A stretch of DNA of 64,000 nt from Bradyrhizobium arachidis (GCF_015291705.1 NZ_CP030050.1:6696001-6760000), one strand, 5' to 3'. Shown: positions 36,084-45,045, counted from the first letter of the stretch. Notes: generated from the letters alone by a model not told the origin. Program-made: numbers and translations.

Positions 36084-36530
36084 TCATGCGGCAAGGCCGT
36101 TGGATCGGCGGCGCTCGGAGAAGGCTTCGGCCGCCGCCGCCACGGCCTTCGCCGAGGCGGGCTTGGCTGCGGGCGCTGCGGCCGTTTCCGGACTGGTGAC
36201 GGGGCGCGCGGCGATCGCGATCTTGGACAGGCGCCGCACCACGTTATCGGCCTCGCCGAGCTGCTTGTAGAGCTGGTCGGACATCTGCGTCGCCGCCGCG
36301 AGCTGGCTGCCGAGGTTCTCGTTGACGTCGCGCACTGCGAGCTTCAGCCCGCCGATCGCGCGCTCGGCGATCTCGGTCGCGGTGATCAACTCGGCGATGA
36401 CGGCCTTCAGCGAATGCTCGTCGGCCTTCAGCCGCGTCAAGCGCTTGTTGAGCAGGATGCAGTAGCCGATTGTGAGCATCAGCAGGATAGCCACCAGCGT
36501 CTCGATCGCCATTCCCAGGGAGTGGTTCAT
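36084..36530 (-). CDS. DUF6468 flagellar-cluster membrane protein
   Basis: The 148-residue protein has one N-terminal helix (about 8-28: AIETLVAILLMLTIGYCILL), then a long coiled-coil region (LKADEHSLKAVIAELITATE, LAVRDVNENLGSQLAAATQM). Its family is known mainly from fliL-fliM-motE clusters of alphaproteobacteria. It overlaps fliM's stop by 4 bp, so the two are coupled. Function unknown; a membrane-anchored accessory of the switch or stator is plausible. Confidence 0.82.
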   Translation of the reverse strand: MNHSLGMAIETLVAILLMLTIGYCILLNKRLTRLKADEHSLKAVIAELITATEIAERAIGGLKLAVRDVNENLGSQLAAATQMSDQLYKQLGEADNVVRRLSKIAIAARPVTSPETAAAPAAKPASAKAVAAAAEAFSERRRSNGLAA

Positions 36531-37729
36531 GGGGCCTCCATCATCTTGTTCTGCTCGTCCACCTTCTCGAACATCGCAAGTGTCGTACTTGGCTTGCGCA
36601 AGGGTTTCGTCACGCGGATCGCGACGCGATCCCCGACCCGGCCCATCCGTCCCTCGGTCAGGGTGACGTCGCCGCAGCGCACGGTGACGTTGGCATCGGC
36701 GCGCATGTCGAGCGGCAGGGTGTCGCCGACCTTGAGCCGCATCAGCTGCTTGAGCGGAATGTCGGCCTCGTAGAGCACGGCATCGACGGCGATCTCGGCC
36801 TGGACGATCTCGGTGGCGAAATGGCCCTCCCAGATCGGGTCACGGCCGAACTTTTCGCCCATGAACATCTGGAGCAGGACGCCCCGGATGGGTTCGATGG
36901 TGGCGTAAGGCAGCAGCAGCTCGATATTGCCGCCGCGGTCTTCCATGTCGATGCGCAGGCGCACCAGGATCGCGGCATTGGCGGGACGGCTGATCGCGGC
37001 GAAGCGCGGATTTGTCTCGAGCCGGTCGATGGTGAAGGTCACCGGCGAGAGCGGCCGGAACGCCTGCTCGGCGTCGGCCAGCACCACCTCGACCAGCCGC
37101 TTGACCAGCTCGGTCTCGATCGTGGTGTAGGGCCGGCCCTCGATGCGGAGCTGGCTGGTGCCGCGGCGGCCGCCCAGCAGCACGTCGATCATCGAGTAGA
37201 TCAGGTTGGAATCGACCGTCGCCATGCCGAAATTTTCCCACTCCTCGGCCTTGAAGACCGAGAGCACGGCGGGCAGCGGGATCGAGTTCATGTAGTCGCC
37301 GAAGCGCACCGAGGTGATGCGGTCGAGCGAGACTTCGACGTTGTCGGAGGTGAAATTGCGCAAGGAGGTCGTCAACAGCCGCACCAGACGGTCGAAGACG
37401 ATTTCGAGCATCGGCAGACGCTCGTAGGAGACCATCGCCGAATCGATGATCGCGCGGATGCCGCTGTGGTCGTCGAGCGTGACGTCGCCGACGGTGAAAC
37501 CGAGGAGATTGTCGATCTCCTCCTGCGACAGCACCCGCTCGCCGGAATTCTTGCCGGTGCCGAGATCGCGGCTGCCGTCCTCGACCATGGCCGCCCATTG
37601 CAGGGCCATGGTCTCCGATAGTTCGTTTTCGGCAGCGGCCTTCGCGGCCTCTGCGGGATCCTCGGAATCGAGCGACGCCTCCCATTGGGCGGCAATCGCA
37701 TCCTGGTCCATCTGCTCGTTGCCGGCCAT
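36527..37729 (-). CDS. fliM: flagellar motor switch protein FliM
   Basis: This 400-residue protein has the FliM core: EKVLSQEEIDNLLGF-type N-terminal segment (RVLSQEEIDNLLGFTVGDVT, about 64-83), the CheC-like middle domain with RLVRLLTTSLRNFTSDNVEV (about 110-130) and the SpoA domain at about 310-385 (LKQLMRLKVGDTLPLDMRAD). The N-terminus is extended by about 60 acidic residues relative to enteric FliM. It is a C-ring protein binding CheY-P. It lies 18 bp downstream of fliL and overlaps the DUF6468 gene. Confidence 0.95.
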   Translation of the reverse strand: MAGNEQMDQDAIAAQWEASLDSEDPAEAAKAAAENELSETMALQWAAMVEDGSRDLGTGKNSGERVLSQEEIDNLLGFTVGDVTLDDHSGIRAIIDSAMVSYERLPMLEIVFDRLVRLLTTSLRNFTSDNVEVSLDRITSVRFGDYMNSIPLPAVLSVFKAEEWENFGMATVDSNLIYSMIDVLLGGRRGTSQLRIEGRPYTTIETELVKRLVEVVLADAEQAFRPLSPVTFTIDRLETNPRFAAISRPANAAILVRLRIDMEDRGGNIELLLPYATIEPIRGVLLQMFMGEKFGRDPIWEGHFATEIVQAEIAVDAVLYEADIPLKQLMRLKVGDTLPLDMRADANVTVRCGDVTLTEGRMGRVGDRVAIRVTKPLRKPSTTLAMFEKVDEQNKMMEAP

Positions 37730-37747
37730 GGTGCTAGCCCGTCACCC

Positions 37748-38248
37748 TCACTGGACCACGACTTCCTTGAACAGCACCGCGCTGACCTGGATCGGCGCGA
37801 CCGCCGCGTTGACGCGCTTGGTCAGCTCTTCCTTGAGGCGGAAGATGCCGGCGGAGCCGTTGAGGTCGGAGGGGCGCAGTTCACGCACATAGGTCTGGAA
37901 GATGTCGGTGACGCGCGGCATCGTCGGCTTGATCGCCTCGATCTGCTTCTCTTCCTTCAGCTCCAGCACGATCTTGAGCCGCAGATATTGCACGCGCTCG
38001 CCCGGCGCGCCGGCGAGGTTGACCATCATGTCGGGGACGTCGACGAAGGCCGGCGGCTTGGGCGGCGGCGCCGCCTCGGCATGATGCTCGTCCTCGCCAT
38101 GGCGGAAGAAGAAGAACCAGGTCGCAGCCCCGCCGCCGAGGACGGCGAGCAGGCCGACGGCCATGATGATGAGCTTCAGCTTGTTCTTCGGCGGAGCGGC
38201 TTCTGCGCCCTCAGTGGCTGCGCCGCCTTCCGCTTCATTCTCTGCCAT
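37748..38248 (-). CDS. fliL: flagellar basal body-associated protein FliL
   Basis: The 166-residue protein has one membrane helix (about 25-50: KLKLIIMAVGLLAVLGGGAA), a His-rich linker (FFFRHGEDEHHAEAAPPPKP), and the periplasmic FliL domain (FVDVPDMMVNLAGAPGERVQ, KIVLELKEEKQIEAIKPTMP). FliL stabilises stators. First gene of the minus-strand motor operon; the promoter region (38249-38627) is shared with flgF. Confidence 0.93.
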   Translation of the reverse strand: MAENEAEGGAATEGAEAAPPKNKLKLIIMAVGLLAVLGGGAATWFFFFRHGEDEHHAEAAPPPKPPAFVDVPDMMVNLAGAPGERVQYLRLKIVLELKEEKQIEAIKPTMPRVTDIFQTYVRELRPSDLNGSAGIFRLKEELTKRVNAAVAPIQVSAVLFKEVVVQ

Positions 38249-38366
38249 GGGTCGCCCGGCTCATCTCTCAAAGGAATCGAAAGAGCGAAGCCTCCTGGCA
38301 GACAGTGACGCGATACAAATGCCCCAGCGCAATGCGCTCCTCTTACACGCAAACGCTACGGTAATA

Positions 38367-38441
38367 ATGGTTAACGGAACCTTTCGATTGGGCCTCTGCT
38401 AGGAAAAATCTGCCGGGCAAACATGGCTAACAGAACCTTTC
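38367..38441. promoter_or_regulatory. two direct copies of ATGG(T/C)TAAC(G/A)GAACCTTTC in the fliL/flgF gap
   Basis: Copy 1 (38367-38385) and copy 2 (38423-38441) match at 17 of 19 positions and are 56 bp apart. Copy 1 includes the nonamer ATGGTTAAC. The rest of the 379-bp gap has no ORF. Position suggests regulator binding for both divergent operons; CtrA is the leading candidate by the TTAA-containing nonamer. Confidence 0.5.
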
Positions 38442-38627
38442 TGCCGCCTGCCGGCGCGGCTGAAAAATCGATAAATCATTGTAATATCTAATTTTTATGA
38501 GTTGGCACGGCTTTCGCTGAGAGAGGGGCGAGACCGAACGGTTTGGGAGAACCTGACAGTCTCGTTCACGGGTCCGCCAAGGCGCTTGGGAGAGCGAGGT
38601 GGCAGGCCCACTCAGGGGAGATTTCCG

Positions 38628-39389
38628 ATGCAGAACGCGCTTCTGATCGGCCTGTCGCGGCAGATGACGTTGGAACGGCAGATGGATGTCATCGCCAACA
38701 ACGTCGCCAATGCCAACACCAACGGCTTCAAGGCCGACCATTCGCTGTTCGAGGAGTACCTCAACTCGAACGCGCGCGAAGACAATTTCGTCGGCTCCGA
38801 CCGGCGCGTCTCCTATGTGCAGGACCGCGGCACCTTCCGCGACGTCGGCCAGGGGCCGATGGAGGAGACCAAGAACCCGCTCGACGTAGCGATCTCGGGC
38901 AACGCATTCTTCGCGGTGCAGGCCAACGGCGCCGAGCGCTATACTCGCGACGGCAAATTCACGCTCAGCAGCACCGGCCAGCTCGTTACCTCCGACGGCA
39001 ACCTCGTCCTCGGCACCGGCGGACCGATCACGTTCCAGCCGACCGACCACGACATCAACATCGCGCCCGACGGCACCATCACCGTGCTCGAGGGCACCGC
39101 CAAGACCGACTCGATTCGCGGCAAGATCCGCATGGTGTCGTTCGACGATCCGGCCAAGCTGAGCAAGCTCGGCGCCAACCTCTACAGCGCGGGATCGGCG
39201 ACCCAGCAGGCCGACACCAAGTCCACGGCGCAGCAAGGCTACATCGAGAAGTCGAACGTGAATGCGGTCGGCGAGATGAGCCGCATGGTCGAGGTCATGC
39301 GCAGCTACACCGCCATCGCCAACCTGCTCCAGCAGCAGAGCGACCTCCACAAATCGGCGATCGAGAAGCTCGCCGACGTTCCGGCCTGA
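38628..39389 (+). CDS. flgF: flagellar rod protein FlgF
   Basis: This 253-residue protein opens with MQNALLIGLSRQMTLERQMD and the rod signature NNVANANTNGFKADHSLFEE. The family hook-fold part is VAISGNAFFAVQANGAERYT, and it closes with VGEMSRMVEVMRSYTAIANL. AGGGGAG (38614-38620) precedes ATG 38628. First of the plus-strand flgF-flgG-flgA-flgH operon, 16 bp before flgG. Confidence 0.95.
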   Translation: MQNALLIGLSRQMTLERQMDVIANNVANANTNGFKADHSLFEEYLNSNAREDNFVGSDRRVSYVQDRGTFRDVGQGPMEETKNPLDVAISGNAFFAVQANGAERYTRDGKFTLSSTGQLVTSDGNLVLGTGGPITFQPTDHDINIAPDGTITVLEGTAKTDSIRGKIRMVSFDDPAKLSKLGANLYSAGSATQQADTKSTAQQGYIEKSNVNAVGEMSRMVEVMRSYTAIANLLQQQSDLHKSAIEKLADVPA

Positions 39390-39405
39390 TTAGGAGAGAA
39401 CTGAC

Positions 39406-40194
39406 ATGCAGGCGCTTCACACCGCAGCGACCGGAATGGCGGCACAGGAACTCAACGTTCAGGTGATCTCCAACAACATCGCCAACTTGCGCACCACCGG
39501 CTTCAAGAAGCAGACCGCGGCGTTCCAGGACCTGATCTACGAGCACGTCCGTCGCGTCGGCGCGCAGGCCTCCGATCAGGGCACCATCGTGCCTGTCGGC
39601 GTCGACATCGGCGGCGGCGTCAAGACCGTCGGCACGCCGCGCAGCATGACGCAGGGAACGCTGTCGCAGACCGGCAACGATCTCGACCTCGCGGTCTCTG
39701 GCGAAGGCTTCTTCAAGATCCTGATGCCCGACGGCACCTACCAGTACACCCGCGACGGCACCTTCCAGATGGACAATCAGGGCCGCGTCGTCACCGCGCA
39801 GGGCAACCCGGTGCAGCCGACGATCACGATCCCGAACAATGCCTCGGGCCTCGCCGTCAACGAGCAGGGCCAGGTCTCGGTGACGCTGCCGGGCTCGTCG
39901 ACCTCGACCGTGCTCGGCCAGATCGGCCTCACCCGTTTCATCAACAAGGCCGGCCTTCAGCCGGTCGGCAGCAATCAGTTCACCGAGACGCCCTCCTCCG
40001 GTCCGCCGCAGGACGGCACCGCGAACTCCGAAGGCTACGGCAAGATCACGCAAGGCAGCCTGGAGCAGGCCAATGTCGACGTCGTCTCGGAGATGAGCGA
40101 CCTGATCGCCGCGCAGCGCGCCTACGAGATGAACGCCAAGGTCATCAGCGCCGCCGACCAGATGATGCAATCGACCACGGCGCTGTTCCGCTGA
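39406..40194 (+). CDS. flgG: flagellar distal rod protein FlgG
   Basis: The 262-residue protein has MQALHTAATGMAAQELNVQV, NNIANLRTTGFKKQTAAFQD and the C-terminal DVVSEMSDLIAAQRAYEMNA typical of FlgG. It forms the distal rod. Length matches the family. Two bases separate its stop from the flgA GTG candidate. Confidence 0.96.
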   Translation: MQALHTAATGMAAQELNVQVISNNIANLRTTGFKKQTAAFQDLIYEHVRRVGAQASDQGTIVPVGVDIGGGVKTVGTPRSMTQGTLSQTGNDLDLAVSGEGFFKILMPDGTYQYTRDGTFQMDNQGRVVTAQGNPVQPTITIPNNASGLAVNEQGQVSVTLPGSSTSTVLGQIGLTRFINKAGLQPVGSNQFTETPSSGPPQDGTANSEGYGKITQGSLEQANVDVVSEMSDLIAAQRAYEMNAKVISAADQMMQSTTALFR

Positions 40195-40204
40195 GGTGAT
40201 GACG

Positions 40205-41344
40205 ATGATCCGCACCACAATCGCCACGATCTCCGCTCTCTTGATGCTGGCCCTGCCGGCGCAGGCCGCCGACGACGTCATCGCCGTGCCGATGCTGCGC
40301 GCCAGCGTCACCGTGACGTCGGACGTGGTGCGGGTCGGCGACCTCATCGACAATGCCGGCTCGGCCGCCCTGATCCCGGTCTACCGCTCGCCCGATCTCG
40401 GCACCACCGGCGCGCTGCCGGTCGCCCAGGTGCTGAGCGTGCTCCGCGCCAAGCAGGTGATCGGCGTGATGACCGGCGATATCAAGGAGGTCCAGGTCAC
40501 CCGCCTCGCCCGCACGCTCGCGAACAAGGATCTCGAGATCGCGGTCGCCTCCGCGCTCGATCGCCGCTTCGGCCTTGGGGATGCCGCCAACATCACCGTG
40601 ACCTTCGACCGCGGCGTCTCCGACATGCGGCTGGATGCCTCCAACACCGGCGCGCTCCAGCCGGTGGCGACCCGCTACGACGCCCGCAGCGGCCGTTTCG
40701 ACATCGCCTTCGAGGTCAGCAACGACAGCAATCCGACGCCGACCAAGCTGCGCTTCACCGGCACCGCGATCGAGACGGTGGAAGTGGCCGTGCTGACGCG
40801 CGACATCGACCGCGCGGACCTCCTCAAATCCTCCGACATCTCGCTGGAGCGGCGGCCCAAGGCGGAAGTCACCGGCGAGCCCGCCTCGCGCGAGCGCACC
40901 ATCGGCATGCAGCTGCGCCGGCCGATGCGCGCGGGCACCCCGATCCGCGTCGCCGACATCGTCAAGCCCGACTTCGTGCAGCGCGACCAGAGCGTCACCG
41001 TCATCTATCAGGTGCCCGGCATCTACCTCACCACCCGCGGCAAGGCGATCGAGAGCGGCGCCGAGGGCGACACCGTGAGCGTCCTCAACCTCCAGACCAA
41101 GCGCACCCTGACCGGTGTCGTCACCGGCCGCGGTCAGGTGACGGTCCAGGGCGCGAGCCAGTCCGCACCGATGGCACCTGCGGTCGAGCAGACCTCCTCG
41201 CTGAAGCGGGACGAAGCGCCCGCACCCGTCGACACAGCGGCTCTCGTCCGGAACCTGGTCCAGGCTCCCGCATCACAGGCTCAGGTCGCACAAGCCCAGA
41301 TCCCGCAAACTCGCGTCTCGCAAGCTCCAGCCAAGTCAGAGTAA
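40205..41344 (+). CDS. flgA: flagellar P-ring chaperone FlgA
   Basis: The 379-residue protein has a signal peptide (MIRTTIATISALLMLALPAQ), two repeated regions of FlgA/SAF type (about 210-315: RDIDRADLLKSSDISLERRP, MRAGTPIRVADIVKPDFVQR) and the closing TVIYQVPGIYLTTRGKAIES. Enteric FlgA is about 220 residues, so this form is longer, with an N-terminal domain of about 170 and a Gln/Ala/Pro tail. GAGGTGA fits ATG 40205 better than GTG 40196. Periplasmic. Confidence 0.9.
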   Translation: MIRTTIATISALLMLALPAQAADDVIAVPMLRASVTVTSDVVRVGDLIDNAGSAALIPVYRSPDLGTTGALPVAQVLSVLRAKQVIGVMTGDIKEVQVTRLARTLANKDLEIAVASALDRRFGLGDAANITVTFDRGVSDMRLDASNTGALQPVATRYDARSGRFDIAFEVSNDSNPTPTKLRFTGTAIETVEVAVLTRDIDRADLLKSSDISLERRPKAEVTGEPASRERTIGMQLRRPMRAGTPIRVADIVKPDFVQRDQSVTVIYQVPGIYLTTRGKAIESGAEGDTVSVLNLQTKRTLTGVVTGRGQVTVQGASQSAPMAPAVEQTSSLKRDEAPAPVDTAALVRNLVQAPASQAQVAQAQIPQTRVSQAPAKSE

Positions 41345-41347
41345 GTC

Positions 41348-42109
41348 ATGTCCTCGTTCAGTTCGGCTTCCCGTTTTCGTCGCATCGCGATCTCTGCCCT
41401 GCTGCTGACAGCCAGCGCGCTGGGCGGCTGCTCCTCGATCGACCGGCTGTCGCAGATCGGCGAGCAACCGAAATTGTCGGCGATCGACAATCCGACGACG
41501 CAGCCCGGCTACAAGCCGGTGCAAATGCCGATGCCGAAGCCGGAAGTCGCCTCCTACAATCCGAACTCGCTGTGGCGCAACGGCAGCCGCGCCTTCTTCA
41601 AGGACCAGCGCGCCCACCAGATCGGAGACCTGCTCACGGTGACCGTGAACATCACCGACAAGGCCAACATCGCCAACGAGACCCAGCGCAGCCGCACCAA
41701 CTCGGAAGATTCCGGCATTACCGATTTCATCGGGTCCAAGACCATCACGCAGGCGAACAAGATCCTGCCCGGCCGCATCCTCACTGCCGACTCCTCCGCC
41801 TCCAGCGACGGCAAGGGCTCGGTCAACCGCACGGAAGCGTTGCAGACCAACGTCGCCGCCGTCGTGACCCAGGTGCTGCCGAACGGCAACCTCGTGGTCG
41901 AGGGCAAGCAGGAGATCCGCGTCAATTACGAGATCCGCGAGCTCGTGGTCGCCGGCATCGTCCGCCCCGAAGACATCCAGAGCGACAACACCATCGATTC
42001 CACCAAGATCGCACAGGCCCGCATCGCCTATGGCGGCCGCGGCCAGATCATGGACGTGCAGCAGCCGCGCTACGGCCAGCAAGTCATGGACGTGCTGCTG
42101 CCCTTCTAA
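41348..42109 (+). CDS. flgH: flagellar L-ring lipoprotein FlgH
   Basis: This 253-residue protein has a lipoprotein signal (lipobox LGGC in ALLLTASALGGCSSIDRLSQ) and the FlgH family motifs SLWRNGSRAFFKDQRAHQIG, DLLTVTVNITDKANIANET and VVEGKQEIRVNYEIRELVVA. It forms the outer-membrane L ring. It starts 3 bp after flgA and closes the operon. Confidence 0.95.
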   Translation: MSSFSSASRFRRIAISALLLTASALGGCSSIDRLSQIGEQPKLSAIDNPTTQPGYKPVQMPMPKPEVASYNPNSLWRNGSRAFFKDQRAHQIGDLLTVTVNITDKANIANETQRSRTNSEDSGITDFIGSKTITQANKILPGRILTADSSASSDGKGSVNRTEALQTNVAAVVTQVLPNGNLVVEGKQEIRVNYEIRELVVAGIVRPEDIQSDNTIDSTKIAQARIAYGGRGQIMDVQQPRYGQQVMDVLLPF

Positions 42110-42278
42110 GTCTCTCCCGAGCTCCCACATCGTGTTCGCGAACCTAGGCGCGAACGACGGTGTACTACGCGGCCCTCGCTAGCTCCCCTGGCGAGGGCCG
42201 CATGTGTTTTCGCGATCTATGCTTTGCTTGCAGCGCGTGACATCAGCGCAATTGTAGCGACGTCGCCGCCTCACACCC

Positions 42279-42364
42279 CGTCATTGCGAGCGCAGCGAAG
42301 CAATCTAGTATCCCTCCGCGGAAAGACTCTGGATTGCTTCGTCGCTTCGCTCCTCGCAATGACG
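42279..42364. repeat. CGTCATTGCGAG element, copy 4
   Basis: The 86-bp inverted repeat begins CGTCATTGCGAGCGCAGCGA and ends CTCGCAATGACG; the inner AAGCAATCTAG/CTGGATTGCTT arms have one change. It marks the edge between flgH and the non-flagellar segment. Confidence 0.85.
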
Positions 42365-42375
42365 ACGCGGAGAGC

Positions 42376-43155
42376 TCACGTAAACTCCACCTCGACCACG
42401 CCCAGCCCATCCAGCTCCATCCGCACCTTGTCGCCGGCTTTCAGCCACAGTGTCTTCACAAGACTGCCGGTCAGCACGAGCTGCCCCGCATGCAGACCCT
42501 TGCCTTCTGCGGCGAGATGATTGGCGAGCCAGGCGAGCGCGTTGTGGGGATGGCCGAGCACGTCGGCGCCGGTGCCGTGGCTGACCTCCTCGCCGTTGAC
42601 GATGGCGCGGCCCTTGACCGCTTTCAGGTCCGGCACCGACGAGCGCGGCACCGCCTCGCCCAGCACGCAGCCGGCGGCGAAGAAATCGTCGGCGATCAGT
42701 GTCGGCGCGCCCATCGTCTCCCATTTCACATAGCGGTCGTCGACGATCTCGATCGCGGGTTGATAGGCCTCGACCGCCTCGGCGACCCATTCGGCCGTGA
42801 ACGGCGCCTCGCCGGCGGCGAGGTCGCGCTGCAGCCGCACCGCGATCTCGCATTCGACGCCGACACGGACATAGTCCTTGGCGGCAAGCTTCGCGCCGCT
42901 GTCATGCACTCCCTTCTCGAACACGCCGCCACCGCAAGGGTGCGGGATGCCGATATAGTCCTGCATCACCTGGCTGGTGCAGCCGATCTTGTAGCCGACC
43001 AGCGGCCCGACATGCGGCAGCAGCAGATCGTGCAGCGCCCGCTGGACCCGGTAGCCTTCGGCCTCATCGGCGGGAGGACGCTCCAGCGCCGCCAGCGGCG
43101 CATGGTTGCGGCGCGCCAGCGCGATCGCCTTTGCGCCTGCGAGAATCTTGTCCAT
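42376..43155 (-). CDS. fumarylacetoacetate-hydrolase-fold enzyme (2-keto-4-pentenoate hydratase-like)
   Basis: The 259-residue protein matches the hydratase/decarboxylase group: LVGYKIGCTSQVMQDYIGIP, RVGVECEIAVRLQRDLAAGE (metal-binding Glu residues), AYQPAIEIVDDRYVKW and GLHAGQLVLTGSLVKTLWLK. These enzymes hydrate 2-oxo-4-pentenoates in meta-cleavage pathways, with Mg2+ held by the two Glu and an Asp. No other meta-pathway genes are adjacent, so the substrate is inferred only by family. Confidence 0.85.
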   Translation of the reverse strand: MDKILAGAKAIALARRNHAPLAALERPPADEAEGYRVQRALHDLLLPHVGPLVGYKIGCTSQVMQDYIGIPHPCGGGVFEKGVHDSGAKLAAKDYVRVGVECEIAVRLQRDLAAGEAPFTAEWVAEAVEAYQPAIEIVDDRYVKWETMGAPTLIADDFFAAGCVLGEAVPRSSVPDLKAVKGRAIVNGEEVSHGTGADVLGHPHNALAWLANHLAAEGKGLHAGQLVLTGSLVKTLWLKAGDKVRMELDGLGVVEVEFT

Positions 43156-43236
43156 CGGCGCCGTCTCCCACGCTACCCAATCGAGGACGGCACTTCAGCA
43201 TCCCCGCCCGGGCCTGACAAGCGCGCCCGGGCGGCC

Positions 43237-44265
43237 TCAACTCCTGACCAGGCCAAGCCGGATCAGGCTTTCGGCGGTGGCGAGGATCGCCTCGTCATTG
43301 GAGCGGGGCTGCCAGCCGAGCACCGACCTCGCCTTGGCGCTGGAGGAATGCCTGACACGTCCGAGCATCGGCACCACTGCGCGCAGCAGCGGGACCCGGG
43401 TCGCGGCCAGCCGCACCAGCCAATCCGGGGCCTGGAACCGCGGAACCCGCCGCGCCCGCGGTCCCAGTTCCCGCCGCAGCACCTTGCCGATATCGAGGAT
43501 CGACATCGTCTCGCCGGAGACCGCGATGAAACGCTCGCCCTTCGCTTCAGGCGCCATCATCGCCCGCAGGTGCAGGTCGGCGACGTCGCGCACATCGACC
43601 ACGCCGAAATAGACCCGCGGCACCGCCGGCATGGCGCCATCGAGCAGCGATTTGACGATCTCGATCGAGCCGGAGAAGTCCGGCCCCAGCACGGGGCCGA
43701 AAATGCCGGCGGGATTGACCACCGACAGCTCGAGCCCGCCGCCCTCATGCGCGATGAAATCCCAGGCCGCCCGCTCGGCCAGCGTCTTGGACTTGATGTA
43801 GGGCTGCACGTCGGCGCCCTCGAGATTGGTCCAGTCGGTCTCGTCGAACGGTTTTTCGCGCGGCAGATGGCCATAACCGATTGCACCCAGCGACGAGGTG
43901 ATGACGACGCGCCTGACGCCAGCCTCGCGCGCGGACCGCAGCACCCGCAGCGTGCCGTCGCGGGCCGGGATGATCATCTCGCTCTCGTCCTCGGGGACAT
44001 TGGTCGAGAGCGGCGAGGCGACATGAAGCACGTAATCGCAGCCGGCGGCTGCCTCGCGCCAACCGTCGTCCGCGGTGAGGTCGGCGGTGAAGAACGACAG
44101 GCTCTCCGGTGCAGCCGCCCCGCCCTCGCGGAGCATGGCCAGCACGTCGTCCCGCCGGTCCGGCCGGCGCACCGTGGTCCGCACCTTGTGGCCGGCGGCC
44201 ATCAGTTGCAGGACGACGTGGACTCCGACAAAGCCCGAGCCGCCAGTGACCAGAACAGTGCTCAT
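43237..44265 (-). CDS. NAD(P)-dependent SDR, dihydroflavonol/aldehyde reductase-like
   Basis: This 342-residue extended SDR has the nucleotide motif VTGGSGFVGVHVVLQL at the N-terminus, the VITSSLGAIGYG strand, the active-site YIKSKTLAERAAWDF (Tyr-X3-Lys) and the family segment NPAGIFGPVLGPDFSGSI. ATG 44265 is preferred over a TTG two codons upstream. It lies divergent to the HxlR regulator at 44363 with a 97-bp gap. It likely reduces an aldehyde or ketone; substrate unknown. Confidence 0.87.
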   Translation of the reverse strand: MSTVLVTGGSGFVGVHVVLQLMAAGHKVRTTVRRPDRRDDVLAMLREGGAAAPESLSFFTADLTADDGWREAAAGCDYVLHVASPLSTNVPEDESEMIIPARDGTLRVLRSAREAGVRRVVITSSLGAIGYGHLPREKPFDETDWTNLEGADVQPYIKSKTLAERAAWDFIAHEGGGLELSVVNPAGIFGPVLGPDFSGSIEIVKSLLDGAMPAVPRVYFGVVDVRDVADLHLRAMMAPEAKGERFIAVSGETMSILDIGKVLRRELGPRARRVPRFQAPDWLVRLAATRVPLLRAVVPMLGRVRHSSSAKARSVLGWQPRSNDEAILATAESLIRLGLVRS

Positions 44266-44362
44266 TCCCAAATTCCCTCGCTGCTTAGGCCGGCGAATTT
44301 GGTTCCGCCATGGCCCTGCTCAAGGCCGCATCTGGTCACTATGTCCTGGGGGAACAAGTAGA

Positions 44363-44761
44363 ATGGATTTCGAGACCGGTATGGAAAACCTGACCAGCGT
44401 TTGCGATGGCGACTGCGATTGCAGCCCGGACCCTACCCTGCTCGCCGACTTCAAGCGGGCCATCCATGCCCTCGGCGGCAAGTGGAAGCTGGAGATCCTG
44501 TTCGCGCTGATGAACGGTGCGGTTCGTTTCGGCGTGTTGCGGCGATCGATCGGCGGCATCACCCAGCACATGCTGACGACGCAACTGCGCGAGCTCGAGC
44601 AGGATGGCCTCGTAACGCGAACCGTGTTCGCGGAAAAACCCTTAAGGGTCGAGTACGAGCTGACGGATGCGGCTTACGGCCTGTTGCCGGCGTTTAAGGA
44701 AATGTTGAGCTGGTCCAGGCTCTATGGCGATGCGCGCCTTGCGGCGTCGCGACAGGCCTGA
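44363..44761 (+). CDS. HxlR-family transcriptional regulator (Cys-rich N-terminus)
   Basis: The 132-residue protein has the HxlR winged helix: ALGGKWKLEILFALMNGAVR, FGVLRRSIGGITQHMLTTQL, RELEQDGLVTRTVFAE, VEYELTDAAYGLLPAFKEML. Before it lies an unusual SVCDGDCDCSPDP segment with three closely spaced Cys, suggesting redox or electrophile sensing. It is divergent to the SDR at 43237-44265, its probable target. An ATG at 44381 is an alternative. Confidence 0.85.
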   Translation: MDFETGMENLTSVCDGDCDCSPDPTLLADFKRAIHALGGKWKLEILFALMNGAVRFGVLRRSIGGITQHMLTTQLRELEQDGLVTRTVFAEKPLRVEYELTDAAYGLLPAFKEMLSWSRLYGDARLAASRQA

Positions 44762-45009
44762 TTGCAGCGATGCGTGATGCAGCTCGTTCAGCGCCGCAAG
44801 CTTGGAGTCGATCTTGTTGACGCGACTCGCAAAATCTTCCCCCACCTGAAGTGAAGGCTGTTTCTCATCCGAACTCACGTGAGCTCGGAGGAAGTGACTC
44901 TAGCCCATTGATCGCGATTCACTTTTCGCGATTGCGCTCACACATTGACGTGCGCGGCCGCAGGCGACAGGCAAAAAGCTGGTCCCGGCGCGAAACGGCG
45001 CCTTGCGTC

Positions 45010-45040
45010 CCAAAAACAAAGAGCCGCAACTCTGCGGCTC
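45010..45040 (-). terminator. rho-independent terminator of dksA
   Basis: Stem GAGCCGCA (45021-45028) / TGCGGCTC (45033-45040) with a 4-base loop, followed on the minus strand by TTTGTTTTTG. It lies just beyond the dksA stop at 45046. Confidence 0.8.
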
Positions 45041-45045
45041 GGGCT

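Noticed and set aside
44642..44878. Minus-strand 78-codon ORF with a coiled-coil-like N-terminus (MSSDEKQPSLQVGEDFASRV)
   Set aside because: Its C-terminal half overlaps the HxlR gene on the other strand and reads as shadow; GTG start without a ribosome site.
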